DNA of 64,000 nt, from positions 744,001-808,000 of the forward strand of contig NZ_RQRU01000001.1 of assembly GCF_004335015.1 (NCBI RefSeq), read 5' to 3'. The position numbers were made by a program, and so were the translations under genes. The DNA is from Psychrobacter pygoscelis (GTDB lineage: Bacteria > Pseudomonadota > Gammaproteobacteria > Pseudomonadales > Moraxellaceae). Under the pieces are notes generated by a model. That model saw only the letters and a list, made by a program, of their open reading frames with translations. It was not told the origin of the DNA and searched no databases. Below are positions 27,215 through 36,729 of this stretch, piece by piece; the stretch's first letter is position 1, and every line of letters begins with the position of its first letter.

Positions 27215-29461
27215 CTACTGCGTAACCTGTGTAAAGCCCTGTGGTAGATTTTTTGGGGTTTGGTCAGCCTTTGGTACCAGTGGGTTAAGTGGCATGAGTG
27301 TGTAATTAGGATTAACTTGGTCACCCCAGCCTTGAACCCCTGACAGGGGCAGCTGCTTGATCGTGCCGTTTTTATCGATGATCAGCTGCATGGTGCGCAT
27401 CTGATTATAGCGGCGCTCTGTCACGCTAGCTACCGCGCCGCCATCACGTAATATAGTGGGCTGCAAAAATATAATTAAGTTGCTTTTATCAGTCTTAGTA
27501 CTGTCTGAGCGGAACAATCGACCCACGACAGGAATATCACCTAGTCCGGGGACTTTTTGATTGCCATTGGTGGTGTTGTCACGCATCAGTCCGCCCAAGG
27601 CGATGGTTTGCTGATCATCGGCCAAAATAGTGGTGTTGATTAGGCTTTTATTGGTGACAAGGCCAGTACTATTGCCCGTCGAGCCATTGACCACAGACGA
27701 TACCTCTTGAGAGACCTCTAAGCGCACAGTACCATTTTCACCGATATGCGGGATGACATTAAGGTTAATACCGACATCTTGGCGATCAATCGTCTGAAAG
27801 GGATTGGTCGATGAGTTACCACTGGTGGTATAAGAGCCGGTAACAAATGGTACATTTTGTCCCACGAGGATACTGGCTTTTTCGTTATCAAGGGTCAGGA
27901 TAGAAGGCATCGATAGCAAGTTAGCGCTGGTAGTAGAGTCTAATGCTTGCAGTATCGCCCCATAGAACCGGGTATTGCCATTACTGTCGTGACTGCTGTC
28001 ACCTATACCCAGCAATGCACCTGCGATAGACCCTGCAGCACTACTAATCCCTGATGTCGTACCGCTAAGTGCGGCGGCGGCTAACGCTGTGGCACTGGCA
28101 CCGGCGTTATTAAAGTTGACAACGCCATAGCCGCTGTTGGCATTACCCAGCGCCCATTGAACGCCAAGCTGCTTGGCATCGTCGCCTGAGACTTCTACGA
28201 TAGCAGCTTGAATCAGCACTTGTGCGCGGCGGGTATCGAGCTGATTGACGGCCTCTTCTATCTCAATCATCAGCTCTGGTGGCGCATTAACTATCACAGC
28301 ATTTTGTGTCTCATCAGCAATAATACTAAATGGCTTCTGTCCACTACCCGTCGTACCAACACCTTGTGAGCTGGCCGGACCCGCCGAGCCTGAGTTGACC
28401 ACCTCATTGCCCACGTTAGTGGTCAAGGCAGCAGAGTTGGCGCTGCCATCCGTTAGCGATGCAGACTCCAATGTAGAGACTGCGCCAGTGCTATTTAACG
28501 ACTGATTGGACAGTAGTCCCCTGAGCATATCCGCAATATGTCCTGCACTAGCATACTTAAGCCGGAAGACCCTTAGACCACTGAGCCGCTTAGATGGCAT
28601 TGTGTCTAGCTGATTGACCATGCTCTCAACTTTGGCAATCATCTCTGGGCTACCTTTGACCAGCAACCTGTCACCTGAGGGGTCAGCAATTATCTTGAGC
28701 TGATTGATGCCTTGATTATTAGCAGCATTGGTCATGCCCGTGAGGGCACTAATCAGATCCATCATTCGCTCTGCATCGACATGACGTAGCGGAATTACGC
28801 TCATAGTGTCGTTATTGTTACTGTCTAGATCACGAATTAGCGTGGTCAACTCATTGAGACTATCAGCGCGATCAGATAGTACGAGGGCATTGATGCTAGG
28901 AACAGCGGCTGCATGTGCCGATTGCGGCATCAGCGGCCGGATTACCGTTAGTATTTCAGCAGCTTGCGTATTGGTCAGATAGAGCACTCGCGTGGTCAGT
29001 GCCTCACCACTACTCTCGCCTGTCAAATCTACCGCAACGCCCGACTGCTTAGCGACATTATCCGGCACCAACTTAATGGTACTGCCAGTATCAATAGCAG
29101 CGATACCATTGACCTGCATGACACTCAAAAAAAGCTGATAGATTTCGGCTTTGGACAAGGCGCGATTAGATATGACAGTGACATTGCCATTAATCCTTGG
29201 GTCTAAAACAAAGTTTTCATCCGTAATGGTGGCGACTTCATTAATAAAAGCCTTGATATCAGCATCTTGCAAGTTTACTTTCCAGCTCTCAGCGTGTACC
29301 GCGCTTTGCGAAACCAGCCAAATTGGTATCGCCATTAACACTGGTCGCGACCATCGTAGCGTTAGGCTAACTGCCCACACACTGCCTTGTAACAACCGAT
29401 GACGCATATAATGCCCCGACGTATCAGTAGAACACTGTAAAATTTTATGCAAACTTAGCAT
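27215..29461 (-). CDS. gspD: Type II secretion system secretin GspD
   Basis: 748 residues. The first long frame ATG is 29461, but the signal peptide is best read from the ATG at 29407 (hydrophobic VLMAIPIWLVSQSAVHA before ESWKVNLQD). The N0 domain VNLQDADIKAFINEVA and repeated N1-N3 domains follow (for example VIPLRHVDAERMMDLISAL). Then comes the secretin core with VPFVTGSY, GINLNVIPHIG and VPGLGDIPVVGRLFRS near the C-terminus. The long Gly/Ser/Ala stretch at about 450-500 is typical of the gate region. It makes the outer-membrane channel for folded exoproteins. It lies 117 bp after gspC. No pilotin gene is recognisable nearby. Confidence 0.94.
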   Translation of the reverse strand: MLSLHKILQCSTDTSGHYMRHRLLQGSVWAVSLTLRWSRPVLMAIPIWLVSQSAVHAESWKVNLQDADIKAFINEVATITDENFVLDPRINGNVTVISNRALSKAEIYQLFLSVMQVNGIAAIDTGSTIKLVPDNVAKQSGVAVDLTGESSGEALTTRVLYLTNTQAAEILTVIRPLMPQSAHAAAVPSINALVLSDRADSLNELTTLIRDLDSNNNDTMSVIPLRHVDAERMMDLISALTGMTNAANNQGINQLKIIADPSGDRLLVKGSPEMIAKVESMVNQLDTMPSKRLSGLRVFRLKYASAGHIADMLRGLLSNQSLNSTGAVSTLESASLTDGSANSAALTTNVGNEVVNSGSAGPASSQGVGTTGSGQKPFSIIADETQNAVIVNAPPELMIEIEEAVNQLDTRRAQVLIQAAIVEVSGDDAKQLGVQWALGNANSGYGVVNFNNAGASATALAAAALSGTTSGISSAAGSIAGALLGIGDSSHDSNGNTRFYGAILQALDSTTSANLLSMPSILTLDNEKASILVGQNVPFVTGSYTTSGNSSTNPFQTIDRQDVGINLNVIPHIGENGTVRLEVSQEVSSVVNGSTGNSTGLVTNKSLINTTILADDQQTIALGGLMRDNTTNGNQKVPGLGDIPVVGRLFRSDSTKTDKSNLIIFLQPTILRDGGAVASVTERRYNQMRTMQLIIDKNGTIKQLPLSGVQGWGDQVNPNYTLMPLNPLVPKADQTPKNLPQGFTQVTQ

Positions 29462-29577
29462 GGTAATTATGACCCATTATTTATGTTTATCCGCCTTAAC
29501 CTTGTGCTAATGACTGCCAAGTAGAGAGAGACGTAATCGAATATCACAGTATATTTAATATCATTGATGATAGGACG

Positions 29578-30510
29578 CTAAAACTGCTGACGAATCGTAA
29601 TCACTTGATCGCCGCGCTGCACAGCAATTTGCGCCTCACCAGATTGCTTGATTTGATTAAGAAGTGCCGCATCTTGACCAGGGTTACTACCTACGCTCTG
29701 ACCATTGACTGACAAGACTTTATCGCCAGGTTCAAGACCCAGTCTGTTTTTTATGTTAGCAGGCATAGCATCAGTAACTTGATAACCCTCACCCGTTGCC
29801 ATCACGCCCATCCGGCTCAAATAGCTGGCTGGATTTTGTTGTAGCGCTTCTACAGCCTCAGTGATAGCAGATTGCGGATTAGCGTTTTCTGAATTACCTT
29901 CGGCTATTGGTTGAGCGGACTCGAGAGTCTCTGATGGTTGAGCCTCCTCTAATGGCTGAGACATTAAAGGCTCGTCATCAATACTCAGTCGCTGATTACT
30001 AATCTGACCTGCCGGCGTTTTAGCAGCTACTTGTCCTTGGTCCAAAGCCAATGGCTCTGTTAAGGTAATCACTACCTGCTGCGCTGAAGAATCTTCTAGT
30101 ATCACCTCATTCCACGATACCGCAATAAGCTTATAGTCGCTGTCATCAAGCATGCTGCCTATCCGATAGTTTTTTACCGAACCATTGACGTCTAGCATAG
30201 CCGCTGAGTTGCTTTCTGGACTAGCGAGCATCACCCCTTTTAGTGAAACGTTCGGTGGCGGTTTAGCGACAGGGGCGACAGGAGCAGGCTGTTCAAATAT
30301 CATAAAACTACTGGCATAGTCGACCGGACTGCTGGTTGCTTGTAATGGCGCAATAGGCAGTATTGGCGCTTGCGGCGGTGCTAATAACAGCCATAATAAC
30401 CGCGCTATTGCCCAGCACAGCCAGCCTATTGTCAGTAGCAATAACCAACCTGATAGGCGGTTTAACCAGCCCACTATCGGCTTTAATCGAGGCGCTATCG
30501 CAATAGTCAT
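29578..30510 (-). CDS. gspC: Type II secretion system protein GspC with PDZ domain
   Basis: 310 residues: a short cytoplasmic tail, one transmembrane helix (about 20-40), and an HR domain near residues 60-165 with KGVMLASPESNSAAMLDV. An acidic linker (about 175-215) leads to a C-terminal PDZ-like domain, with SRMGVMATGEGYQVTDAMP and LEPGDKVLSVNGQSVGS. GspC links the inner-membrane platform to the secretin GspD. Start and stop fit the overlap with gspN upstream (4 bp, 30507-30510), and gspD follows. Assignment is firm from domain order and neighbours. Confidence 0.93.
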   Translation of the reverse strand: MTIAIAPRLKPIVGWLNRLSGWLLLLTIGWLCWAIARLLWLLLAPPQAPILPIAPLQATSSPVDYASSFMIFEQPAPVAPVAKPPPNVSLKGVMLASPESNSAAMLDVNGSVKNYRIGSMLDDSDYKLIAVSWNEVILEDSSAQQVVITLTEPLALDQGQVAAKTPAGQISNQRLSIDDEPLMSQPLEEAQPSETLESAQPIAEGNSENANPQSAITEAVEALQQNPASYLSRMGVMATGEGYQVTDAMPANIKNRLGLEPGDKVLSVNGQSVGSNPGQDAALLNQIKQSGEAQIAVQRGDQVITIRQQF

Positions 30511-31313
30511 TTGCTCACCCCTTGCGCTGAAGATAGACCAGATAATAATGGCTGACGTACACTAACTACAGGAGTATCCTGTGGTGCTTCGCCTTTATAC
30601 TCTGGCATATTTTCTAATAAACGCTGGGTAAGATTAACATCTAACATATTATCCGTATCTAAATAGAAGTCACCTAGACGCTTGTCTTGATTATTCAATA
30701 AACTGGCATGCAATAGAGACTTCTCACCTTTTTGTTCAGCGCTTAGCTCTGCTCGCATTGCCGGCAGTGTAATCTGATAGGTCTTATTACCACTTGGGTA
30801 ACCAAGCTCACCACCTACCCATGTTAGCTGACCATCTGCCTGAACGAAGCCGCGCTGCTGTTCACTATCTAAGCTCAGAGCATTTACCTGAATAGGCGCA
30901 TCAGGCAGCTGCCAGTCAACCACCGCTGCTAAGGTATCGGGACTGATCTTGCCAGACATATCTGCGACCGACCAGCCGCTGCGACCGATATTAACATCTC
31001 CGTTTAAGCGAGTACTCTTGCCTGAGGTCACAGTAACCTCAGCACCAAGACGACCTATCAATAGCTTCCAAGGCTGCCAAGTCCAGTCAACAGCTCCACT
31101 CAAAGCGGACTGTGCTTGAGGCACTTGCCAGATCGCTGAACCCTGCCAAAGATTGCCAGACACGTGCTGTAAATAAGGTGAATCTGGCGCATATTTCTGC
31201 ACGATCCACGCCGCAGGCATTTGTACCAAAACGCAGCCGACCAATAATACAGCACCGATAAGCCACCATAGCTTTCGAGGACGCTTTTGAGACGGGGAGG
31301 AAGCCGCAATCAC
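30507..31313 (-). CDS. gspN: Type II secretion system protein GspN
   Basis: 268 residues with one N-terminal transmembrane helix (about 16-38) and a periplasmic beta-rich domain. The LWQGSAIW and VDWTWQPWKLLIGRLGAEV patterns are typical of GspN. GspN is an accessory bitopic protein of the type II secretion system, not essential in every species. It overlaps gspC by 4 bp and heads the gspN-gspC-gspD group, an order seen in Acinetobacter-type systems. The remaining gsp genes are not in the window. No promoter was identified in the 738-bp spacer upstream. Confidence 0.88.
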   Translation of the reverse strand: MIAASSPSQKRPRKLWWLIGAVLLVGCVLVQMPAAWIVQKYAPDSPYLQHVSGNLWQGSAIWQVPQAQSALSGAVDWTWQPWKLLIGRLGAEVTVTSGKSTRLNGDVNIGRSGWSVADMSGKISPDTLAAVVDWQLPDAPIQVNALSLDSEQQRGFVQADGQLTWVGGELGYPSGNKTYQITLPAMRAELSAEQKGEKSLLHASLLNNQDKRLGDFYLDTDNMLDVNLTQRLLENMPEYKGEAPQDTPVVSVRQPLLSGLSSAQGVSK

Positions 31314-31411
31314 AATATAATTACTCTACTTATCAAGGTCACACACCATTCTTTATCATTATTCAGGTAACTATCGTCAGCCCTATTTAAAACTGGTACG
31401 TAAAACAGTAT

Positions 31412-31510
31412 TTGGTATAAATTTACTGGCTAGAAGTCATAAGATGACTAAGGCAAGTGTAAACTCATCCCAACGACTTTGTGGCAAATCTAAAATGGAT
31501 GGACTATAGC
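31412..31510 (-). repeat. Copy E of the dispersed ~100-bp palindromic repeat
   Basis: It lies in the gene-free stretch 31314-32051, upstream of gspN. The arms are TTGGTATAAATTTACTGGC on the left and GCAAGTGTAAACTCATCCC on the right. It is very similar to copy F at 50287-50383, including the outer flank AATCTAAAATGGATGGACTAT. Apart from this and the terminator near 31800, the 738-bp stretch shows nothing recognised. Confidence 0.85.
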
Positions 31511-31784
31511 TTGAAAATATAGCATGAAACATTCTTAGTTTTACAACAATCTAGGACAATCATCCGATTATGCTCCTCATCTTTGCGCGCTTCACTTTTA
31601 GCAATAGCATCTTAATCAGCAGTGAATCAATGATATGCGCTGATTATCAATAAGATGTGACACGATAGTGAATTTATGAAGGAAGCATTAACACCAAAAA
31701 GAAAGCGCTAAAAGAATGTCAGTCGCTACTTCTAAATACATCAATAAAACGCCATTATCATAACAAACAATGAGCCAAAGGTGA

Positions 31785-31822
31785 CAAAAAAAAGCTGACA
31801 CCTTTAAATAAAAGGTGTCAGC
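31785..31822 (-). terminator. Terminator downstream of the H-NS-like gene
   Basis: GCTGACACCTTT (31794-31805) pairs perfectly with AAAGGTGTCAGC (31811-31822) around a 5-nt loop. On the minus strand the stem is followed by a T-run (AAAAAAAA on the plus strand). It lies 230 bp past the stop of the H-NS-like gene, so that gene would have a long 3' tail. Confidence 0.85.
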
Positions 31823-32051
31823 TCAATAAAGCCTCAAATAGACTGATGGTTAGATTGCTTTAAAACCGCCACCTCAAACCACTGTCAGTAGCATAAGGCA
31901 TGGCTTGTTATTTTCCAGCTTGCTCTATTATGGCACTGACTAAGGTAGACTCAGTATGCATCCTACAACCAAATAGCGACATGGGATGAGGGGCAACCTT
32001 AATTAAGAGCAAGTTTGGTTAAGAGCAACCTTACCGTTACGTAAATATTGG

Positions 32052-32375
32052 CTAAATGGCAAAATCTTCTAGCGATTGACCTTGATCAAGCGCATTGACT
32101 AGCCAAGTTGGTTTACGGCCACGGCCTGTCCAAGTCTCTTCACTATTTTTTGGATTGCGGTATTTAATGCTGCGTTTTTTCTCAAGCTGCTCACCGGCTT
32201 TCAAGATTTCATCAATACTGGTGTTGCAAGACTCTGCAATCTCTTCAAACTTTTCAAACGCATCATATAGACGCTGATGTTGCTTTTCAACGATAAGTTG
32301 CTGCGCATTTTTGGTGATGGCCATTAACTCATCAACATCCAACGCTTCTAAATCTACTGGACTCTTCTTAGACAT
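32052..32375 (-). CDS. H-NS-family nucleoid-associated protein
   Basis: 107 residues. An N-terminal helical oligomerisation part (1-65) is followed by the H-NS DNA-binding core with KYRNPKNSEETWTGRGRKP. The sequence TWTGRGRKP contains the Q/RGR-type hook that enters the minor groove of AT-rich DNA. The protein would silence AT-rich genes and shape the nucleoid. The gene is flanked by long AT-rich spacers (31314-32051 and 32376-33504), and the upstream spacer would be a natural self-repression site. That is inference. Alternative family members such as MvaT lack this TWTGRGR motif. Confidence 0.92.
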   Translation of the reverse strand: MSKKSPVDLEALDVDELMAITKNAQQLIVEKQHQRLYDAFEKFEEIAESCNTSIDEILKAGEQLEKKRSIKYRNPKNSEETWTGRGRKPTWLVNALDQGQSLEDFAI

Positions 32376-33135
32376 AATAACCTCGGTAATAAAATATATA
32401 AATGGAAAGGAATAACCTACCTTCTACTAGAATCTGACTATTGTCTTACTAATAAGAAAAATAACCAAGCCGCTATTTTATGAAAAATCTTCATAAAAAG
32501 AGCGATATTTAATAAAAAACTGACTATAGTATGGGGAAAAAGATAATGAATAAGCCAATCATTTTATAATGCTAGCATAAAAAGCTTGCCACTCTAGCAA
32601 CAGATCACCCAAAAGAATAGTTTGGGTGATATAAAGATTACAGAATGCTACAAAATGATACGAGAATTCGCAACCAGCTTCATCGATTACTTTTAGACAT
32701 AGCGAATCGTAACACATAATATTAATAAAAAGAAATTTAATAGTTTTAAACGATATCATTTAAAAGGCAGTATTACTTTAATTTTAATCATAGCAGGTGT
32801 AATATCGTTATCCGTCTTTGGAATTTTAGTATTTATCTATACTATAAATTAAGATAGATTTTATTTATCAATAAAAATCTATAGTTAATAACTTTGTATT
32901 ACATTACTTTAGTTTTGTTTTGGTTTAGATAGCAAAACTCTGCAAACAATATTAAGCTAATGTTGAAGAAATTTTGTAGATTTTGTATTTCCTTGCTTAA
33001 AGCAAAACTATTCATTATAGGTGGTTAGGCTGATACAGTATTAAAGGTGATAGTCTCGTTTTAGCTAGGCTATATCTCATATATATTTGTAGCTTTGTTG
33101 CTCGTGCTGTCTCAATACTACTGAGCTTTATTCCA

Positions 33136-33235
33136 CTATGGTAAGTTTATTATAAAAATAATACCGCTATACTGGCATGAATTTTTTGCAGCCTCTGTCA
33201 GTGCACCAACAACCAACCAAAAAATTTAGACCAGT
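33136..33235 (+). repeat. Copy C of the dispersed ~100-bp palindromic repeat
   Basis: It lies in the very AT-rich stretch 32376-33504 between the H-NS-like gene and ssb. It begins TTATTATAAAAATAATACC, continues ACTGGCATGAATTTTTTGC, and ends AAAAAATTTAGACCAGT. Other than this and the terminator at 33411, I found no credible gene in this stretch. Confidence 0.82.
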
Positions 33236-33410
33236 GCTGTATCCTAATATAGCGACTCTATTGTATTTAGGATCGGCTACAACCCCATCTCATTACGCAA
33301 TACACAACAATCTAGTCATCATCTTTAGCTGCTAAAGATGCAATCTTTGCCATGCGTGGTCAATGATTTCTATAGTTTATTATTCTTTATACATCACGGC
33401 CTGACACAAC

Positions 33411-33437
33411 AAAACCCCCTTAACGAAGGGGGTTTTT
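33411..33437. terminator. Terminator downstream of ssb (reads in both directions)
   Basis: AAAACCCCCTT pairs with AAGGGGGTTTT around AACG, with T-runs on either strand. It lies 68 bp past the ssb stop codon and blocks minus-strand transcription. Confidence 0.85.
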
Positions 33438-33504
33438 AAAATAACAACAAACCAAAAAAGCTCAGTCAAGCGAGTAGCCCTTATGGGGTGTAGAAGTCGC
33501 AGAT

Positions 33505-34089
33505 TTAAAATGGAATATCATCATCTACAGGAGCGTCTGACATTGGCATCGCATTACTAGGCTTGCTTGCATTACCTTGACCTGGCTGCGGTGCAGTGTT
33601 GCTACTGAAGCTATTTTGGCTGCCTTGGCCGCCCTGATTATTATAAGATTGAGAGTTATTCTGAAAGCCGACTTGACCTTGATTGCCACCATTACCACCG
33701 AAGTGATTCTGCGGCGCAGATTGAGGGCTTTGATAGCCTCCTTGTCCACCGCCACTAGGGCTGCCTAACATTTGCATGTTTTCTGCGCGAATTTCGGTAG
33801 TATAACGGTCTTGGCCGTTTTGATCTTGCCATTTACGTGTGCGCAGACTACCCTCAATATAGACTTGGCTACCTTTGCGTAGATATTGAGCGGCAATCTC
33901 ACCGAGACGATTAAATAGTGCTACACGGTGCCATTCAGTCGCTTCACGCTTTTCACCAGACTGCTTATCCGTCCACTGCTCAGAGGTTGCTACTGAGATG
34001 TTAGTGACGCTGCCCCCGTTGCTGAATTGACGCGTCTCTGGATCATTACCTAAGTGACCAACAATAATAACTTTATTTACGCCGCGCAT
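33505..34089 (-). CDS. ssb: Single-stranded DNA-binding protein
   Basis: 194 residues. The OB fold is in residues 1-110, opening with [20 protein letters not shown] and including [20 protein letters not shown] and [22 protein letters not shown] long Gly/Gln/Asn-rich linker follows. The acidic tip is [14 protein letters not shown], ending DDIPF as in E. coli SSB, which docks repair and replication proteins. It coats single-stranded DNA in replication and repair. It follows the MFS gene by 50 bp and both read away from uvrA, which is divergent. The linker is longer than in E. coli (178 residues). Confidence 0.96.
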   Translation of the reverse strand: MRGVNKVIIVGHLGNDPETRQFSNGGSVTNISVATSEQWTDKQSGEKREATEWHRVALFNRLGEIAAQYLRKGSQVYIEGSLRTRKWQDQNGQDRYTTEIRAENMQMLGSPSGGGQGGYQSPQSAPQNHFGGNGGNQGQVGFQNNSQSYNNQGGQGSQNSFSSNTAPQPGQGNASKPSNAMPMSDAPVDDDIPF

Positions 34090-34139
34090 ATTGAATCCTT
34101 ATTAAAATAGATTTGAATTCTACTTTACCCAATTTATTA

Positions 34140-35504
34140 TCAAATATCTAGCACTGTGTCAGTGAGTTGCGACAACTGTTGACGTGAAGTGTCCGTCAGC
34201 CTTTGTTTATCAAGTTTTAAATAAGCAACTTGCTCTGATGCCATGACCACAATGTCATCGACACCATCGATATTCATGATTCGCTTTGACCATGACTGAA
34301 TATCTGTATTATTTGGAATTTTGAGTGTGGTACTGCTTAAATAAGGTGGCTGACGAATCGGGAAGATCAATGCCAGTGCTATCGCCATTACTAACGCCAA
34401 AGCACCCCATGCCAGTAGTGTGCTTTGGGTCAATAATAATCCGCCCATAGCGCCACCCACAAAAGCCCCAAAGAATTGACTTGAAGAGTTGAGACCCATT
34501 GCAGTGGCTTTATTGGCAACAGGGGCTTTTTTAGATATCCACGACGGGATAGTCGCTTCTAGTAAATTAAAGCCAATAAAGTATAGCCCAAGACCAATAA
34601 TTAACCCTACCCCAAGCTGGCTATCGAAGGCCAAAAGACCAAGAGCAGCAGCCATGAGAGCTATCGCCGCTAAAAAGACCTGACGCATTTTTTGCCGTTT
34701 TTCCGCGATGATAATAAACGGTAGCGCAATAGCAAAGCCAACAATTAACAGCGGCATGTACACATACCCTTGCTGACGCACGCTTAGCCCCAATACGTCT
34801 GACAATTGCTTGGGCACGATGACGAATATGGCAGTCATCGTCAGGTGCAAAGCAAAAATGCCCAAATGCAACCGATTAAGATCGCCAATAGCCAATACCT
34901 CTTTTAGCTGTTGAACGATGGATTTATCCGCCAAATTATGGGTTAAAACACGAAGCGGCGTAGGAATAAATGCCAGTAGTAGCATGGCACAGACCGCAAA
35001 GGCGGCAGTTAGCCAAAATAATCCAGCAATACCAAGACTCGCCACCAGCATCGGCCCAATCGCAAAGGCCAGCATGATTGAGGTCGCAATAGTCAGGCCC
35101 ATAGTCGCCATTGCTTTGGTACGAACCTGCTCCCGGGTAAGGTCTGCTAACAACGCCATCAAGACCGCCGATACAGCGCCGCTGCCCGCTAAGGCGCGAC
35201 CAATAATCACTTGATAAATATTGTCTGCAGTCGCTGCTAAAATACCCCCTAAAGCAAATAGTATAAGCCCGAACAAGATCATTGGCTTTCGCGGAAACCG
35301 GTCTGCCGCCAGACTCATAGGGATCTGAAAGATAGCTTGCCCTAACCCATAAATCCCCACTGCTAGACCAATAAGAAATGGCGTCGCTTGGGCATAATCA
35401 CTGCCGTATACAGAAAATACTGGCACGATCATAAACAGTCCAATCATTCGTAGAGCAAAAATACCGCCCACGCCTGCAATGGCTCGTTTTTCAATACTAT
35501 TCAT
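34140..35504 (-). CDS. MFS transporter (YajR-like, with C-terminal soluble domain)
   Basis: 454 residues with 12 transmembrane helices and a short soluble C-terminus (about 395-454). The MFS loop motif is AADRFPRKPMILFG (about 65-78). The C-terminal tail VDDIVVMASEQVAYLKLDK resembles the ferredoxin-like domain of YajR. The substrate is not known. It is a proton-coupled exporter by family. The order uvrA <> MFS-ssb recurs in related Moraxellaceae by my recollection. Upstream is the 1.2-kb spacer shared with uvrA. Family is certain, substrate open. Confidence 0.88.
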   Translation of the reverse strand: MNSIEKRAIAGVGGIFALRMIGLFMIVPVFSVYGSDYAQATPFLIGLAVGIYGLGQAIFQIPMSLAADRFPRKPMILFGLILFALGGILAATADNIYQVIIGRALAGSGAVSAVLMALLADLTREQVRTKAMATMGLTIATSIMLAFAIGPMLVASLGIAGLFWLTAAFAVCAMLLLAFIPTPLRVLTHNLADKSIVQQLKEVLAIGDLNRLHLGIFALHLTMTAIFVIVPKQLSDVLGLSVRQQGYVYMPLLIVGFAIALPFIIIAEKRQKMRQVFLAAIALMAAALGLLAFDSQLGVGLIIGLGLYFIGFNLLEATIPSWISKKAPVANKATAMGLNSSSQFFGAFVGGAMGGLLLTQSTLLAWGALALVMAIALALIFPIRQPPYLSSTTLKIPNNTDIQSWSKRIMNIDGVDDIVVMASEQVAYLKLDKQRLTDTSRQQLSQLTDTVLDI

Positions 35505-36154
35505 GATAGCGCTCTCTTAATCACTCAAAAATGTCTCATTATAAGTGATTATCAAAGGCTATGTATGCCTCGTTGACTTAAGAGTTTTATTTCACAAATA
35601 TGTCTTAGCAGATTGCGTTCCTAGACTTGAATTTAGCAGCAATCGTAACCATTAATATCAAGTTCAAGTCAGTATTGGCGCGCTAAAGTGCAGTACTCTT
35701 GTACCCCTTAACTTGACATTTATTTGATGACTCAATTTGAGACCTGGTTTTGGTAACTGGTTTTGATATCTGGTGTAGAGCAGTATACTTTGGTAATAAA
35801 AAACCACCTTAGAAAAAGTGACTATCGTTCAATACAATAGATTTTCTAATGTTCAGTTTGTCTTTAATTTATTGTTCGTTAGAAATTCTTAACACTTATC
35901 GACCGTAACGGGTAAATATACGATTCACTTATTAATAGCTTTTCACGCTTTTAATTATATTTGTTTTCGTTTCATCATTTATTAAATAATGCTTATCAAT
36001 CATTGTCTGTATTAATAGTTAATGATTAATATAAACGACATCTAGAATGCAGTATTGATCTACGAGCGGTATTAATAAGTAAGATAGCTACTTTGCAGAG
36101 TCGCTTTATAGAGTCAATTCTAAGTAAAATAGAGTGGCTGTATTATGCTATCGC

Positions 36155-36270
36155 ACTGATATAAATTTTTCTGACAAGCTACGCACATACCGACAGACAC
36201 TGTAAAAACTCATCCCAATATCTATATAACCGTTTTGCTGTATTGTTTTTATAATGAATCTACCATAGAT
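36155..36270 (-). repeat. Copy D of the dispersed ~100-bp palindromic repeat
   Basis: It lies in the 1.2-kb gene-free stretch 35505-36729 between the MFS gene and uvrA. On the minus strand it reads ATTCATTATAAAAACAATAC, then TTGGGATGAGTTTTTACAG, and ends AGAAAAATTTATATCAGTG. It is the same family in inverted orientation relative to copies A-C. It shares the GGGATGAGTTT block with copy E. Confidence 0.82.
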
Positions 36271-36288
36271 TTGCAGGCAGTTATAGGT

Positions 36289-36307
36289 AATAAGAATCGT
36301 TCTTATT
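36289..36307. promoter_or_regulatory. Fur-box-like palindrome in a gene-free stretch
   Basis: AATAAGAATCGTTCTTATT is a perfect 8-3-8 palindrome and matches a common Fur-site form AATGAGAATCATTCTCATT at 16 of 19 positions. It sits 18 bp from copy D of the dispersed repeat and about 420 bp before uvrA. No gene with an obvious iron role reads from it. It could control a small RNA, or be a chance or hairpin site. Confidence 0.4.
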
Positions 36308-36729
36308 GACACTGATATTAATAGTTTTTATAGGGTTATTTATCATAAACCCAGTAGCCAATCCCCTAGTCAAAGCTATAATAAAAAGCGTTAAGCTTTC
36401 AATGTAGTTAATTGATAAAAGAATTGATACATGCCAGCTCTTAGCAAGCGATATATTAGTCAAGTTAAAACCTTAACTAAACGGCTATTGTCTGGTCAAC
36501 TGTTAAGTAAGATGAGCGTAATATTCGCCACCTATAGGTAGAGTCGTCCCTATTAATCACAAATAAATCAATTGGATCAAGTTTGCTGATCGACACAAGT
36601 TAATATTTTGACCAATTTAGCTACTCTAGCACGCTTCATCAACCGTATAGACAACCAATAACTAGCAAATCAATGACGTAACTATATCCTTTATAGCTCA
36701 CTACTTTATAAATGAATAAAAGGCATTCT

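Noticed and set aside
32559-32759. 66-residue frame in the AT-rich spacer before ssb
   Set aside because: AT-rich chance frame without ribosome site; no recognisable composition.
36281-36463. 60-residue frame overlapping the Fur-like palindrome
   Set aside because: Runs over the palindrome on the minus strand with no ribosome site; better explained as regulatory DNA.
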